From contig NC_092804.1 in NCBI RefSeq assembly GCF_040954645.1, positions 40,143,753 to 40,207,752 on the forward strand: a stretch of DNA of 64,000 nucleotides, written 5' to 3'. Under the pieces are notes generated by a model. The model had not been told where the DNA came from. It was given only the letters and a program-made list of their open reading frames with translations, and did no database searches. This DNA comes from Diabrotica undecimpunctata (Eukaryota > Arthropoda > Insecta > Coleoptera > Chrysomelidae). The translations under genes and the position numbers were made by a program. Positions 1 through 12,290 of this stretch are shown one piece after another. Each line of letters begins with the position of its first letter. Within the stretch, counting starts at the first letter, position 1.

Positions 1-839
1 TGTTGGGCAAAATTTAAAAAAAAAATAAATTAAAAAAAAATTAGATTGCAAAATTATTATGCGAAATTTATTGAATCGATATAATTGAAATTTGGTGTAC
101 TGTTTTATTATGTTTTCCAGACGAATTATGGAGGTCCTAAATGCAATCTAGTGGTTGAAAAACATTGAATAAGAAAAGGCTTGCTTCCCCTCTTTTTATA
201 TTTATTTTCATTTTGCAGCAAGGGTAATAAATGAAAACATTATTGACCAACCGTAGCTTATAGAAAATTTAATTGTCGCTATTTTATTTCCTCCCAGCTC
301 TGCTCCAAAAAGTTATAAGCAAGGAAAGTAGAAAAAAATCGATGTTTTTAGTACATTTTAAATATTTTAATTTTTTTAATAATGCTCTCGACCTATTTGA
401 TAGGGAGGATAAGTCAATTATTATTACTGAAGTTATCACCTAATTATTTCTGCAAAAATCCGAATGCCACCTCTCACATCCAAATTTAGTCGTTTTTCAC
501 AGATCCACCATGGTCTATTAGTCTATACAAAATATATCAGTCTCTTTAATAATTTTTATTTTATAAAATATTCTATAATATATTTATAAAATATAAATGC
601 CATTAATATGCAGTGGTCTTAAAACTGAACATGTTGTTAAACAGTTTTGTTAAATTAGAATGCAATTATGTTAAAGCATAAGACAATTATGATACCATGA
701 TACCTGATACCAGAACATAGCATGTAAGAGAGCATACCTTCGAGAGCCGTGAAATATTTTCTTGGTAGATGTGTCACAGAGAGAGCTCGATCAAGTGGAA
801 AATAAGGACGGCTCAACTACGGATAATAGGCTACGCCCA
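1..839. other. AT-rich non-coding stretch
   Basis: No reading frame with family resemblance, no RNA gene and no clear repeat structure was seen. If the RhoGEF gene extends upstream of the window this is intron sequence. Confidence 0.4.
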
Positions 840-1830
840 GGTTTCGTTAACCCTCTTTCAAAACTCTGATGCGGGTCTGGCTTAAGAACCCGAAAGAATG
901 GTTTGAGTGCAGTAGTGCAGAAGTATTTAGATCAGCGATCAACGAGTTCCGCATAGTCATGATGATTTCCACATCCGATCTATCTATCAATCTATCTATA
1001 GTGCAAAATCTATTCATGTGTTGAATATAGGCCTCTCCCATTTGTCTCCATTTGTCTCTGTCTTCTGTTTGTCTTTTCCACATTGGACTTGCGCTTTACT
1101 CAATGTCATCTTTCCATCTCATTTGCGGTCGACCTCTTGACCTTTTTGCAGTATATGGTCTCAAGCGGCCAATTTCTTTATTCTATCTTCCATCCTGATA
1201 TCTTTCGTTATGCCCAGCCCATTTCCATTTTAATTTTAATGCATGTTCGACAGCGTCTGTTGTTTCGGTTTTGCATCTTATCCACTCGTTCCTCTTTTTA
1301 TCTCTCAACGATATTCCCAACATTTGTCTTTCCATAGCTCTTTGAGTTTTCTTTATTCTATCTGCTCTTGGTACACGTCCACGTCTGGGCACCATATGTC
1401 AGAGTTTTCCGAATGCAGCCCATCCCATTCTTATTCTTCTGGTTATTTCTTTAGTCTGGTTACTTTTGTCTGTTCTGATAGCTTGTCCTAAGTAAATATA
1501 TTTTTGGACGTGTTCTATGTTTGTTCCACCTATGGTAATTACTGATCTGTCTTCTGTATTAGTCATTATTTTAGTTTTCTTTAGATTCATTTTTAGTCCT
1601 TTCTCAAGAGATGTTTTTTCTAGGTCTGAAATCATTATTCGTAGTTGTTCCATAGTTGTTGCTATCAGGAGTACATCATCAGCGAATCTTAGATGATTTA
1701 TATATTTCCCGTTTATACAAATCCCTTTATTGTCCCAGTCTATAGATTTAAAAATGTCTTCCAACGCCAGAGTAAATAGTTTGGGTGAGATTGTATCCCC
1801 TTGTCTGACACCTCTACAAATTCTGATAGA
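840..1830 (-). mobile_element. LINE fragment: 3' part of a reverse transcriptase
   Basis: The minus strand encodes the second half of a non-LTR retrotransposon reverse transcriptase. The order is a GVRQGD block near 1800, the catalytic FADD block near 1680, the thumb with KTKIM and YLGQAI (about 1510-1600), and a C-terminal tail with WKWAGH and KWRQMGEAYIQ (about 1030-1220). The pieces are in different frames and have no endonuclease or fingers, so this is a 5'-truncated dead copy, as is normal for target-primed insertion. The tail resembles RTE-like endonuclease/RT elements common in insect genomes; the clade is inferred. Confidence 0.8.
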
Positions 1831-3343
1831 GAATCAGAATCACAACATCCGATAGAAGATGGTATTTGAAGAATAAGAAGGACTCTGATATTAGTGACCA
1901 TCCATTCCCTAGCTTCCCGAGGGTTTAGAATGGGCCAGTAACGAACAAACAAAAGCAGCAATGTACCTCAGCAAGGAAGGAAAAAGGTGTCCAGCAGCGA
2001 AAAGGAGCTGCTCAGCGAGGAAACGGTTTAATTTTCTCGTGACGCTTCTTCCTCGGCCAAAAAGAGATGATAGCACGTGATAAATCCTGTCCGAATGCCA
2101 TAAACATATGTATATACAAAGGGTATACACAAAAGATCTATCAGGTCGTAGAATGGATAGATATATCTGGCCATAGATCTACAATCTACGGAGACACCGA
2201 TGTTCTTAATCAAAATTTTACTGAACTTATTTCCCCTAAAGCCTCTTCTGCAACGAAATTAATTGTTATTTAAACAAATACACTAATTATTCCTATTAAT
2301 TTTCAATTATCAAAAGTTTCAAATATGAAAATTTTCTTTTAACAATTTAAGGGTTATATCAGGTAATTATTAATTTAAAAGATTTTATATTTTTAACTAG
2401 TAAGGAAATAATAAAAGGTCATTGTCAGGTCATTAATTCAATATAACACAGTATTACATAATAATTATTACTTGTCAACTCATCGTATATAGTTAAAAAC
2501 ATCATCACGCTAACTCAGGTGTTAGCATGCTTTGTTGTATTTTGATTTAGGCTAAAATCAGATTCAGCGTTTCCAAAATTTATAAACATGATTTCGTTAG
2601 CAGCAGTAACTATAATTTTCATAATGGCATTAATACGCTTATGCTTATAGGCTAAAGTAAGTCCAGAATAGGTAAGTTATCAAAATAAAAATTATCGTAT
2701 TTATAAATAAAAAATATACTGTACGCCTATGCCTAAATCAAAGTCTGCTCCATATCAGATGAGAGACCGGATGGCACATGGCACGCTTATTGGGTAAAAA
2801 GGGCAGTTGGTGCGTTCCCTACTACTTTCCCCAAATACGTCTACACCCTGCACTTAAGCATTCAAATCATCTCATCTCAAACGTCGCAGGGAGTCTGTCT
2901 GAGGTTGAAATTATAGTTCCGCTAGGGATTTGCAGAGGAAGAAGTGTTCGCTACAAGCGTTGTCAGCTGTGTTTGTAGACAGTCTGTCTATTTATGTGTG
3001 ATGAAAATATAAATATTGTATTTTAGACTTTTCTCAACCGCGGTTTTAGTGTAGTGCTGCTCATGAAAATATCAAAGGATGATATAGTTATGTTTATTTC
3101 AATGATATGGGTAAGGAATATTTTTTAATTATAGCTGGAATTATAGCTTTTTTAATTATAGCTATTAGAATATAGCTGGAACATAAAATACGGTTGCATA
3201 TTACAACTGCATTTAAAGAGTAAGGGAGAAAACAAACGATGTCACAAAAGTAACTTTTATTAACTTTACCAAAACGCTTGTTACGGTCTTAGAAATAAAT
3301 AAAACTACATGCCAATATTTTTAAGTAGTTTATTACTATTTTG
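1831..3343. other. Non-coding, contains one copy of a dispersed repeat
   Basis: AT-rich DNA without recognisable genes. Short frames at 1909-2130 and 2778-2978 have no family resemblance. The only structure seen is a repeat copy near 2150-2315 (listed separately). Confidence 0.4.
2150..2315 (+). repeat. Dispersed direct repeat, copy 1
   Basis: About 160 bp shared with 6294-6465 in the same orientation. Shared words include ATCTACAATCTACGGAGACA and TCTTAATCAAAATTTTACTG. The copies differ by scattered substitutions and small indels. It belongs to an unidentified interspersed repeat. Confidence 0.7.
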
Positions 3344-3347
3344 TTAA

Positions 3348-3364
3348 CCCTTAACTACCATGGC
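3348..3364 (+). repeat. piggyBac left terminal inverted repeat
   Basis: CCCTTAACTACCATGGC directly follows a TTAA target site. It matches the inverse of 5737-5753 at 16 of 17 positions. Confidence 0.88.
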
Positions 3365-3718
3365 CAAAAATAGTAACATTTGTACCATGGCAGGGTCAAA
3401 TTTGACCCCCCATTGTTTTTTGTATAAAAAATATTCTTTTTTTAACTTGTTTTATTTTAAATTATTTTGTTTACAGCTACTTTTACATTTATATAAAAAT
3501 AAACGAATTTGTTTAATTAGATATAACTTTATTTAAAAAAAACTTTTGTATTCAGTCAAATTAACATAGCTATGCACTTTCTCGAAGTATAAGAAAAATA
3601 ATAACAATGTGCAGTTTTTTTATATCCAATGGTGAAATCTAGGTATCATAGCTCCTACCTAAAATAAAAAAAATCGATTTAGATTTCGTATCTCAAAAAT
3701 AACAAGCATGATTTTACC

Positions 3719-5513
3719 TTAATTTTTAACACAGCTTATGCATAACGTCTGTATGCGGGAATGATTTTTGCTAATAAAATCTCGACATTTATCGCACGAT
3801 GAGCTTTCTTTCTTTTGGTTTTTGGAATATGGACATATTTTACACCTTCGCCTCTTTTTTCGTCGTTGTGGCTCTGTATTTGCGGCAGGCATTGGTTCCT
3901 GAAGTCCGGAAACTTTAAAAATGGCACTACGAATTTCTCTCGGTAAACAAGTTTGCTGAGCTCTACGAGTTAAATGGGCCTTAATAAGTTCTTGACCTAA
4001 AGTGGTTAGAAACAATCTTCTTTCCATTATTTGATTTTGCTGAACTCCATTAAAAATTACGTTAGCATTTAATCCTGCAATGTCCAAAATGCGAAACCAT
4101 ATTACTTGAGGCCATCTACGAGTTCTTCTGCCAGTTTTATAGCATGCACATTTCTTATCCAATGAATCCACCCCACCTTTTGTCTCGTTGTAAAAATTTA
4201 TAATCTCTGGCTTTCCATTAACCATTGTATTGAAATGATGCATAGTTGACACTAACAACACTGCACGATTTTTCTTAGGAACAAAAGATACAAGGCTCTC
4301 GCTTCCTGTAAAACCAAAATAAGGCAGAATTAGGTGGCCTGTTTTTTTGGGGTTGAAATTCAGCAGGAACCTCTCTTTTATTTCTTTTTAGAGTTCCAAC
4401 ATATGAAATTTTATGGCTTCTCAGTTCTTTTATGAGCTCAATGAACGAAAACCAATTATCTGCTGTTATGTTTCTATTTGTACCAGAAATTGTTGGAATA
4501 AGTGTCAAAACATCTAGAGTGGGGATGGATAACTTTTTTGGATTTGCTCTGCGTGTATCTTTTCCAGTATATATAAAACCATTTAGCAAATAATGTGTCT
4601 TAGAGTCTACTAAACAATGCATTTTCAGACCGTATTTGTCTGGCTTATTTTTGAGATACATCCTGAATTGGCACCTTCCTCTAAATGCAATAAGCATTTC
4701 ATCTATTGTAAGATATTCACCACAGCTATAATTGGACTGGCAATTAATTATAAACATATTAAAAATATGGGATATAGCTGCCAGTTTATCTCCGTGCGCA
4801 ATACGTTCTTGTCTAGTAGCTGGGTCGTCAAAACAAAGGCTTCCAAGCAAAAAATAAAATCGGTTTAGTGACATGGTTGCTCGAAATATATCACGGCCAG
4901 TACCATTCGTAGCAAATAAAGACCTTAAATCTTCATTATTGGTTTTAAATACCCCAGCTAAATATATTAAGCCTAAGAAGGCCTTTAATTCAATTATGTC
5001 AAGATGATTGGTATATTGACACGATAAATTGTGTAAATTATATTTAGAAGCCATAGTAGTTATTCGTTCATTGGTTTTCTCAAGAATTTCTTGCAATATA
5101 TCGTGGCTAATAATACATTCCCAAGCATCAACTGGTTTCTCTGGCATACTAGCTCGAGCTTTTCCAATAACACCAGGTAAATGACTAATTAAATTATGCT
5201 TACGTGTACGAGAAAAGGTGGGAGAAGTTTTAGACCACTTGTACCTATTTTTGCCATAAAACACATCCCTTGAGTCAGCTATATCACTTTCTTCACCCGA
5301 ATATTCACTACCAGTTTCGGAATTATTAATTTGCCAATTTTTTTCGTCATTATCGTCCCATTACTCTTCACTGTCTGTTTCGTGATCACTGTGTTCACTA
5401 GCCTGGTCTAAAAACTCACTGTCACTATCTAGTCCATTGTCCATAATTTTTTGTCCCTCCTCTTCAAGTTCTTTCTGTGTCAGAGGACGTTTATTGCGAC
5501 TACATCCCGCCAT
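3719..5513 (-). pseudogene. piggyBac-type transposase, one stop and one frameshift
   Basis: It runs from an ATG at 5511-5513 (start of MAGCSRNKRP) to a stop at 3719-3721, about 600 codons, the usual size for a piggyBac transposase. The N-terminus is acidic. The DDE core shows all three expected aspartates: TIDEMLIAFRG, ITADNWFSF and GGVDSLDKKCACY. The C-terminus is a basic, Cys-rich zinc-binding domain (CKICPYSK, CDKC, CISC). A TAA at 5361-5363 interrupts the acidic N-terminus, and a single-base frameshift near 4265-4320 separates the second from the third catalytic aspartate. Otherwise the frame is open over about 330 and 180 residues. The protein would cut and paste the element at TTAA sites. 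Confidence 0.9.
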
Positions 5514-5736
5514 TTCAAATTACTCGTTAATTGCACTAGAAACACTTATACCATAAGCGGGTCAAAATTGACCCTATGCGTGCCTAACTCTGCAGTAGTA
5601 ACAGATAAACTAACGGAATTTTCGTAGATCGATAAATCACCTACCGGTCGAAGATTAGCAGAAAGCGCGCAATGCTCAATCTATGTTTCGGTAGCGAAGC
5701 TTAGCATTAAAAACGCGGGGGGTCAATTTTGATCCC

Positions 5737-5753
5737 GCCATGGTACTTAAGGG
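5737..5753 (-). repeat. piggyBac right terminal inverted repeat
   Basis: GCCATGGTACTTAAGGG directly precedes a TTAA target site and mirrors 3348-3364 with one mismatch. Confidence 0.88.
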
Positions 5754-5757
5754 TTAA

Positions 5758-6550
5758 TATCTAAACAAAAGAATTTGTATTTCTTTCTTCTTGATTCTAG
5801 TTGATAAAAAATAAAAACACGTTAACGTTGCAAATAACTGTTTAAAAACCAACAATGTCCATTTTCGACATAAACTTACATAGAGATTTTTCATTTGTAT
5901 AGCAATGTTTCATAAAATTCTTTATTTGAAAGACACTTTAACAATTGTAAATCGTTATACTTAGCTTGGGAAATTGGAAATGGTCCATGGTATGCTTGAC
6001 TTGGAAGCTCAAATTCCCCATCTTTTAATTTTCTTTTCTACTTTTTACTTGTTATTTACTTGCTTTCCAAAATGCCCTCATAAGTGGTTCGGTAAAAAAC
6101 CAATCCTCGTTTTCTTTCATCACTCCAAGTTCTCTTACTTTCTGTAGAGCTATTGGACACTTACGCATAAATTTTTCTTGCAGAAAAGAAGTCCACTGTT
6201 TTCTGGTCCATGTCTATAATTTTGAACGGTTCTGGCTTTTTTCTTGCATCTTGGTAACACATTTATTCAATCTATGGGTAGTTCCATCCTAGTCTAGAAT
6301 TGATAGATCTATCTGGCCAAAGGTTGCGTTTATCTACAATCTACGGAGACACTGATGTTCTTAATCAAAATTTTACTGAACGTATTTCTTCTAAAGCATC
6401 TCATGCAACGAAATTAATTTTTATTTAAACAAATACAATAAATCCTATTAATTTTAAATTTTGTAAAAACATAGAAAGTTGTCTCCTATAATAAATATCG
6501 TTAGTGCTGATGTTGGGTAGCGAAATGTTTTTAGCAGCTCGTTTTCTATC
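5758..6550. other. Non-coding, contains repeat copy 2
   Basis: No recognised gene. Minus-strand sequence around 6060-6240 has a short open stretch without known motifs that may belong with the Cys-rich frame at 6551-6775. The repeat at 6294-6465 is listed separately. Confidence 0.35.
6294..6465 (+). repeat. Dispersed direct repeat, copy 2
   Basis: Matches 2150-2315 in the same orientation, including the shared words TATTTAAACAAATACA and CCTATTAATTTT. Divergence is moderate by eye. Confidence 0.7.
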
Positions 6551-6775
6551 TTAGAAAACTTGGGCAGGAGTTTTGTGCAATTTATTTTCCATAGATAGAG
6601 CTTTTATCTGTGCTGCATCGTCAACGGAACGAAGAGTCTTGATTTTTGCATTAAACTCACACTTACTACATGTATCTGCCCTAGGGTATCCATAAAAACA
6701 GATGCAGCAGGGTACTAGCTTTTCTTTAAAAATTTGAAACATTTTCATAATATTCAACTCTTTACTTAGATACAA
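6551..6775 (-). pseudogene. Unrecognised Cys-containing open frame, probably from a repeat
   Basis: A 74-codon open frame contains CCICFYGYPRADTCSKCEF followed by charged residues. A PRxDxCxxC spacing like this recurs in uncharacterised multicopy insect proteins, which suggests a transposon-encoded fragment. I cannot name the family. No promoter or splice context was seen. It lies just beyond a dispersed repeat copy (6294-6465), in keeping with a mobile origin. Confidence 0.3.
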
Positions 6776-7059
6776 TTTTTTGGATGCTATAATGACTCAA
6801 CCTGTCCCAAAATAAAGCAATGTGTTTCTGAATCTGGGTACTCAAATCAAGTTAATTGACGATGTTTTGAAGAATGCTCTTTTGTCGACAGGAACAATTC
6901 CGGAAGTTTTCAGTGAGGTTTTAATGTGGACCCACTTAGATCTCGTGATACCTTGCATTGCAGTAAAGGCACTACTGCAGACAGATATTTTTTCTATTAA
7001 GTTTTCCCTCTTCACTCGTACTCTGTAGCGGTAGGTAGCATCATGATGTTCTCCATCGA

Positions 7060-8315
7060 TTTGTCATGACATTCATCTTACAACTGGCAAGACAGCAATC
7101 AAGCAATTTCTTTGCTAGATCTATGTCATACTCGTAGCATTTTTCAATTGACTACGTTAATAGGTGTATGGCATCTATGGTTGACCTTCCCTTTCTAAAA
7201 CCCTACTAGTATTGTCCTACTCTTTTTTCCTGTGTAGTTCTCAAGCCTGTTTTTAAGATCGTCGACAGTATTCTATATGAAGTATTCAGATATTTGTCCT
7301 TTTCTCCAATCCCTTGGCATGACCTCTTTCTCCCAAATATCTGTTCTTAGCTCATACATCCGTCGCATCAATTCCTCTCCTCTACTTCTAATTAACTTAT
7401 TATTGATTTCGTCCGGCCCTTCTGCTCTCCCTGTTTTTAGTCGGTCCACCAGTTCAGTAAATTCATTTTAGCCAGGAGTACTTTGTTACATATTTTTCAT
7501 CTTGTATATCTAGATCGCTATTAATTGTGATTTCTCTGTTTTTATATACGTGAGTGCAATGGTGTATCCAGTTGTCTTGCTGATTTTCCTTTTGTATAGT
7601 GTGGACGTTTGGTGTTTTATCATCTTATATTCATTTAATTTTTCTTCTGTTCCCAATTTTATCTATGCAAGTCGTTATTGCTTTTTCTTTATATCTTTTC
7701 TATGTATTCATCGTCACACCATTCTGTTGAGTTCGTCTCTCGTCTTTGTCCAATTGTGTTTTCATTTGCTTCAATTATACTGGTTTTTGGTATTCTTCCA
7801 ATTGTGTTATACGTCCTTTTTCTCAGAAGTTTCTAATTTTCTTGTTAAATCTTCTGCATATTTACTCTTAATTTTTTTATATTTTAGCTTGCCTAAATAC
7901 CAGTTTCTTTGTCTATTTTGTTGAACATTTGCTCTTATTATTTTCATTTTCATTATGTGTTCCGAATCTGCATTAGCTCATCTGTATGACATGACGTCTT
8001 GAGTTTTTAAAACCATTTTTTTTTATAAATATGATCAATCTGGTTGCCGTCTCTTCGACCCGGAAAGATCGAGGTTATTTTATGTTTTTTTTATGATTTC
8101 TGCTGAAAGCTGTTTCATTTTTTTCCTTGCTTCTCTTTCCTTGCATAGTAGAGTGTGGAGTCTTGTTTGCTATTTTTTCCTTCTTTTTCCGCCTTATCTC
8201 CTGAAGTGCCAGTATGTCTAATTCGTATTTTCTCATTTGCCTAGCTATTTCTTGCATTTTTCCTACTACTAACATAGTTTCTACATCCCAAGTTTCGATT
8301 TTTTACTTTGTCCTT
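7060..8315 (-). mobile_element. LINE fragment: endonuclease start, linker, RT fingers
   Basis: On the minus strand an apurinic-endonuclease-like start is visible: TWDVETM near 8290, then YELDILALQEIR near 8210, the motif with the conserved Glu. After a degenerate linker (about 7500-8000), the RT fingers follow near 7320-7470 (ELVDRLKTGRAEGPDEIN) and a decayed GF-KG block near 7190. The palm with FADD is missing, and stops and frameshifts are frequent. It is an old, internally deleted non-LTR retrotransposon. Confidence 0.7.
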
Positions 8316-9588
8316 ATTATGATATTATGATTCTTCGTTTTGTATTTTTTTTCTGCAATCTCTGAATTATTCCCTTTCAGTTAGTTTTTATGTTTATCAC
8401 ATTCATATCCATTTCTGTTTGGCGTGAATACGTTTTTTTAACTGCAGCCATAAGCGGATCGTTTAGGAGGAGTACTTTTGTTCATAACTTTTTGTCTTGC
8501 AAAATTTCATCATTTGACTTAACATTTAAAAAAATTTTTTTTATAAAAAAAAAGATATTCTTATCTTAAGTTCCTATGACGCACAGTTTTTGAGAAAAAT
8601 CGATTTGTAGTTTTCTTGTATCAATGATTGAATCCTTGAAACAAATTCATTTCTAATATTGTGAATAATGGCTATGGAAAATAAACAAAATAACCGTAGC
8701 ATTAATGAAAATGTTATTCATTTGTGAAGATCGTTTATGAGCGTATATGAGTTGTACTCTTTTTAAAAGAATTATTGCTACTTTTCAATGAAATTTCTCG
8801 CCTCTCCTGATTATACACATGCGAACAGTATAATATATAGTTGTGGTTTTATCGTATATATTGCACAATTCTTATGTATTTATCTAGAACTTACAATTTC
8901 ATATAACTTTGTGTTTTGTTTATGAGTATTCTCTGTAATTGGACAACCAGCAATTACTAGAAATATTCACAAATACAAAAATTCTAATTATCCCACATAA
9001 ACGTACAAACACCCAAGACGTAGGAATATTAGTGTTACGACCCAAATTGCTTCATTAGAAAAACAAACCCCAAATAGCTACAAATAAAAAATCTATAATT
9101 AAAACCGTAAAAATAAATATTTTGATGAGAATGACCCTCTTGCATAGCTTCCTTGTTTTTGTGTCGATTATGTAGCTTGGCTGGCTCTGAGCTTTGCTTT
9201 GGTTGTCTGCTGTCTCCATGAAGTTATTAACACGTAATTATTGCAGTCATTAGTTTTTGGTAAACATTCCACATTCAACTAAACTCACTCTTTACTGAAC
9301 TGTCAGTGTTAGTTTTATCTCGTGTGTGCATTCAAGTTGTTATGTTTATTTCTGTTATTTGGGTAAGAGCGCTCGTTTCGTTTTTGTAATGACTGGATTT
9401 ATTTGTGTTCGTTTGTTGCTTTAGGAAAATACCAGTGTCAACATAACAACATACTTTTTCTTGAAGAAAATAAACGCTTTGTCTTACAAATTTAAACAAT
9501 TTTAGTTATCTTTTTCTTTTAATAAAAATACAATAGAGGAGTTTGCAAGAGAAATTAAGAAATAACGTGTGGTGGAAAGATTTCTTCT
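8316..9588. other. AT-rich non-coding stretch
   Basis: No gene, RNA or repeat could be supported here. Confidence 0.4.
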
Positions 9589-10697
9589 TTAACCTTTCCG
9601 TGACCGTGTGGGGTATTTTAGGTACCCCATATACGGTTTTGTTTTTATAACTTTAGAAAATATTTTTATTTTTTTTTTCTCCCTCCAGATAATCTTAGAA
9701 AATATATTACCAGATACTTTTGTATTGAAATCATACGCGTATAATCCTTTCGTCGGCCAGCCAAATAATGTAATTATGTGTATTTCGGAGACAATAGCAC
9801 GACGTAAATGTTATACTGAAAAAGAATTACGTAAAGTTTAAGAAGAGAGTGACAATAGTGCTGATGAATGCAAGCTCAGTGATAGTGAATGAGAAAGTAC
9901 CGACAATGTTGAAACAACCAACAGTTGAAAAGACAGTGCATGAAAACGGGTCAGTTAACACCGGAGATAAAACGAACAGAGAATATGCATGTTATCATTA
10001 AGGTAGGAAATGGCAATTTAGGATTTTTATGGAAATCATTGATATAGCTGCACTCAATGCCTATATTATATTCACTAAAAAATTTTCCGATTGGAAAAGT
10101 AATTACCGAAGTAGGCGAAGCATTTTTTTACAAAACTTGGCACAAGAACCTGCACTCTCGGAACGCTCTAAACCGGAAACAGAATAACAATAATTTTTAC
10201 AAAACTGTAAAAAATGCGATAGATTTATTTTTTTTAACAGCAATGTTAGATTGTCAGAAACCCCTGCTAGAGGGATTCAACATTATACAAATCGAAGATG
10301 CAGATTTGTGCCAGATCACGGGATAGGAAGACTAAAATATCAAGTAGTACATTCTGCAAACCCATTTGCAACATACATTGAGAAGAAAGCAAAAACATTG
10401 TACATAAACATAATATTTTTGCAACATATATAAAGTAGATTGGAACGGGTTTTTCGTAGAAAACAGAAACTAAAATTATCTGGTATGCCTACACTAATGC
10501 TAATCCTCAGCTGTGACTGACTGTAAAACGGTAAAACTTTTACTTGATTAGTTACCTGTATATTTATTATAAGCCACATTTAGTGTAAACTCCCATTGTT
10601 AATTTTTATGACTTGATTACAATGTTCAGGTTACAGGTAGTAACTACGCGGAAATTTTAGGTGTTTATTTCTAATAGCAGATGGACGGAACCCTAAC
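9589..10697 (+). mobile_element. Decayed piggyBac-type element with internal deletion
   Basis: The left edge reads TTAACCTTTCCGTGACC at 9589, followed by a small hairpin (GGGGTA...TACCCC). Near 9785-9900 is an acidic N-terminal stretch (RRKCYTEKELRKV, then SADECKLSDSE). From 10030 an open frame reads IDIAALNAYIIFT and RRSIFLQ, matching the C-terminal region of piggyBac transposases. Near 10295-10395 a Cys-rich tail follows (ICARSRDRKTK, CKPIC). The catalytic core is missing. The right edge near 10697 (GGACGGAACCCTAA) is only partly complementary to the left. This is a small non-autonomous relic. Confidence 0.6.
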
Positions 10698-11029
10698 ATA
10701 TTAGAGCAACAGTAAATTTACAAAATCTTTATAATAGAGGTTTTTTTCTGACAGAACTTTTATCCAGTTCTCACGTTATGAAGTTCTTTATTCTTGTTTA
10801 GCATTGTTCTTCATTGTAAGTCTTCTTCACAAGGGAAACAATCTGTTTGTACTAGCAGAATAACATTGTTCTTTTGTATTATATATACAGGAATATATAA
10901 GAATAATTCTTCTATCTGGTTATACTAACAGATTTGATTTTTTTTAAAGTATCAGTTGTTAACCGATTTTCATTATTTTCTTAGTTCTTACTTAGTTCTT
11001 GGTTATACACACAGGAAGAAATAGAGAGT
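10698..11029. other. Non-coding stretch
   Basis: AT-rich, with nothing recognised. Confidence 0.35.
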
Positions 11030-12290
11030 AACCTACAGAGAGACATATATAAGATAGAAACAATATTAAACAGCTTATTAAAAAAGCCACAAAAGTAGTG
11101 TCAACGCAAGCTTACAAGGAAAAATGAAAAACTCACAGACAATACAAGAAACCTAATCCAAAAAAGAAGGGAAATGAAAAATAAGCATAAAACGAACATA
11201 GCAGAGCTAAGAAATTTAAACAAAAACATTTCAAAAGCCGTTATGAAGTCATAAGGAGCTTTAAAACTAAAGAAAGAACTAATAACACGGAACAAAAAAA
11301 ATCTAAAAGTCCTACAACAAAAGTTAAAGAAAGGAACAAGGATTTTATAACTTAAAAAATAAACAAGGGCGTGCATATATGAACAACAAGAGATCCCGAA
11401 AATCATTAAGGAGTAGTATAGAACATTATATAGTCGAGTTGAACCCATTCCAGAGATAAAAATCCTAGTAATACAGAATCAAGAATCAGAGGAACTTCGG
11501 GATAAATACCAAGGAGGAAATTGTATCAGCCTTAAACGGTATGAAGAACAACAAAACACCTGGAGAAGATGGAATTGTAAGTGAAATCATAAAACTAGGA
11601 AGAAAACGCGTCATAAAAACCTTAAAAACTCTTTATAATGCCTGCCTCTTTGAGGGAAGCCGCAGACCGGGACCTAAGCTAGATTTTCACCAACTACTAG
11701 AGCAAGCCGGATTTAGGAGTAGCTTTGGAACGAATGACCACCTACAAGTAATAAAGAAAGTTTATGTTTAAGAGAAAGTTGTAGAATACAACAAGCTATT
11801 GTTATTAATATTTGTATAATTTGAGAAAGCATTTGACTCAGTTCAGCATAGCTCCATGTTAAGAGCGCTTATAGAGTGCTGTATGGTCATAGATACAAAA
11901 CTCTACTTAGTAGCACAACAGCTTGAAGAAGGGGCAAGGGGACATCATATTTCCTAAACTATTCACCGTTTTGTTGTCTAGTGCTATGAGGAACAATAAT
12001 TGGGAAAATATTGGAGTCAACATAAATAAGAAGTTTCTGAAGCTTTTATGCAAGAGGCAGTATACATTGAAACATCTGGATTGATCGTAGCTGAAATCTA
12101 AATTAATAATTTACGATATGCGGGTAATCAAACAATCGCTAAAAGTTGGATACACCATTTGGACAATGGAAAACGTAGCGTTCGATGTAGACGGATGTCA
12201 TGGCTGTGCAAAGTCAGAGAATAATTCCACTGCTTCAACCTTCGAAAGAAGACTGCAGCTTAAGAAGAAGAAGTAGTCTTGACGTGGCGT
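11030..12290 (+). mobile_element. Degenerate LINE fragment with GAA-rich tail
   Basis: The plus strand holds a lysine-rich linker (about 11030-11400), the RT fingers MKNNKTPGEDGIVSEIIKLG (11541 on), an EQAGFRS block near 11700 and FEKAFDSVQHSSMLRAL near 11822. Stops and frameshifts break the frame, and the FADD block is not recognisable. It ends near 12285 in a run of AAG/GAA triplets, like several other LINE copies in the window. Confidence 0.65.

Larger units (their letters stand above)
3348..5753 (-). mobile_element. Nearly complete piggyBac-type DNA transposon
   Basis: A 2.4-kb element is bounded on both sides by TTAA (3344-3347 and 5754-5757), the target site of piggyBac elements. The 17-bp terminal inverted repeats differ at one base (CCCTTAACTACCATGGC on the left). 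Palindromes of the type GGGTCAAATTTGACCC lie just inside the ends (3393-3408, 5559-5574, 5720-5736) and are candidate transposase binding sites. It carries one transposase gene on the minus strand with two disabling lesions, so it is a recent but dead copy. Confidence 0.9.

Noticed and set aside
7550..7924. Plus-strand 124-codon frame with membrane-like segments
   Set aside because: Antisense of the lysine-rich LINE linker on the minus strand.
11101..11448. Minus-strand 115-codon Phe-rich frame
   Set aside because: Antisense of a plus-strand LINE linker.
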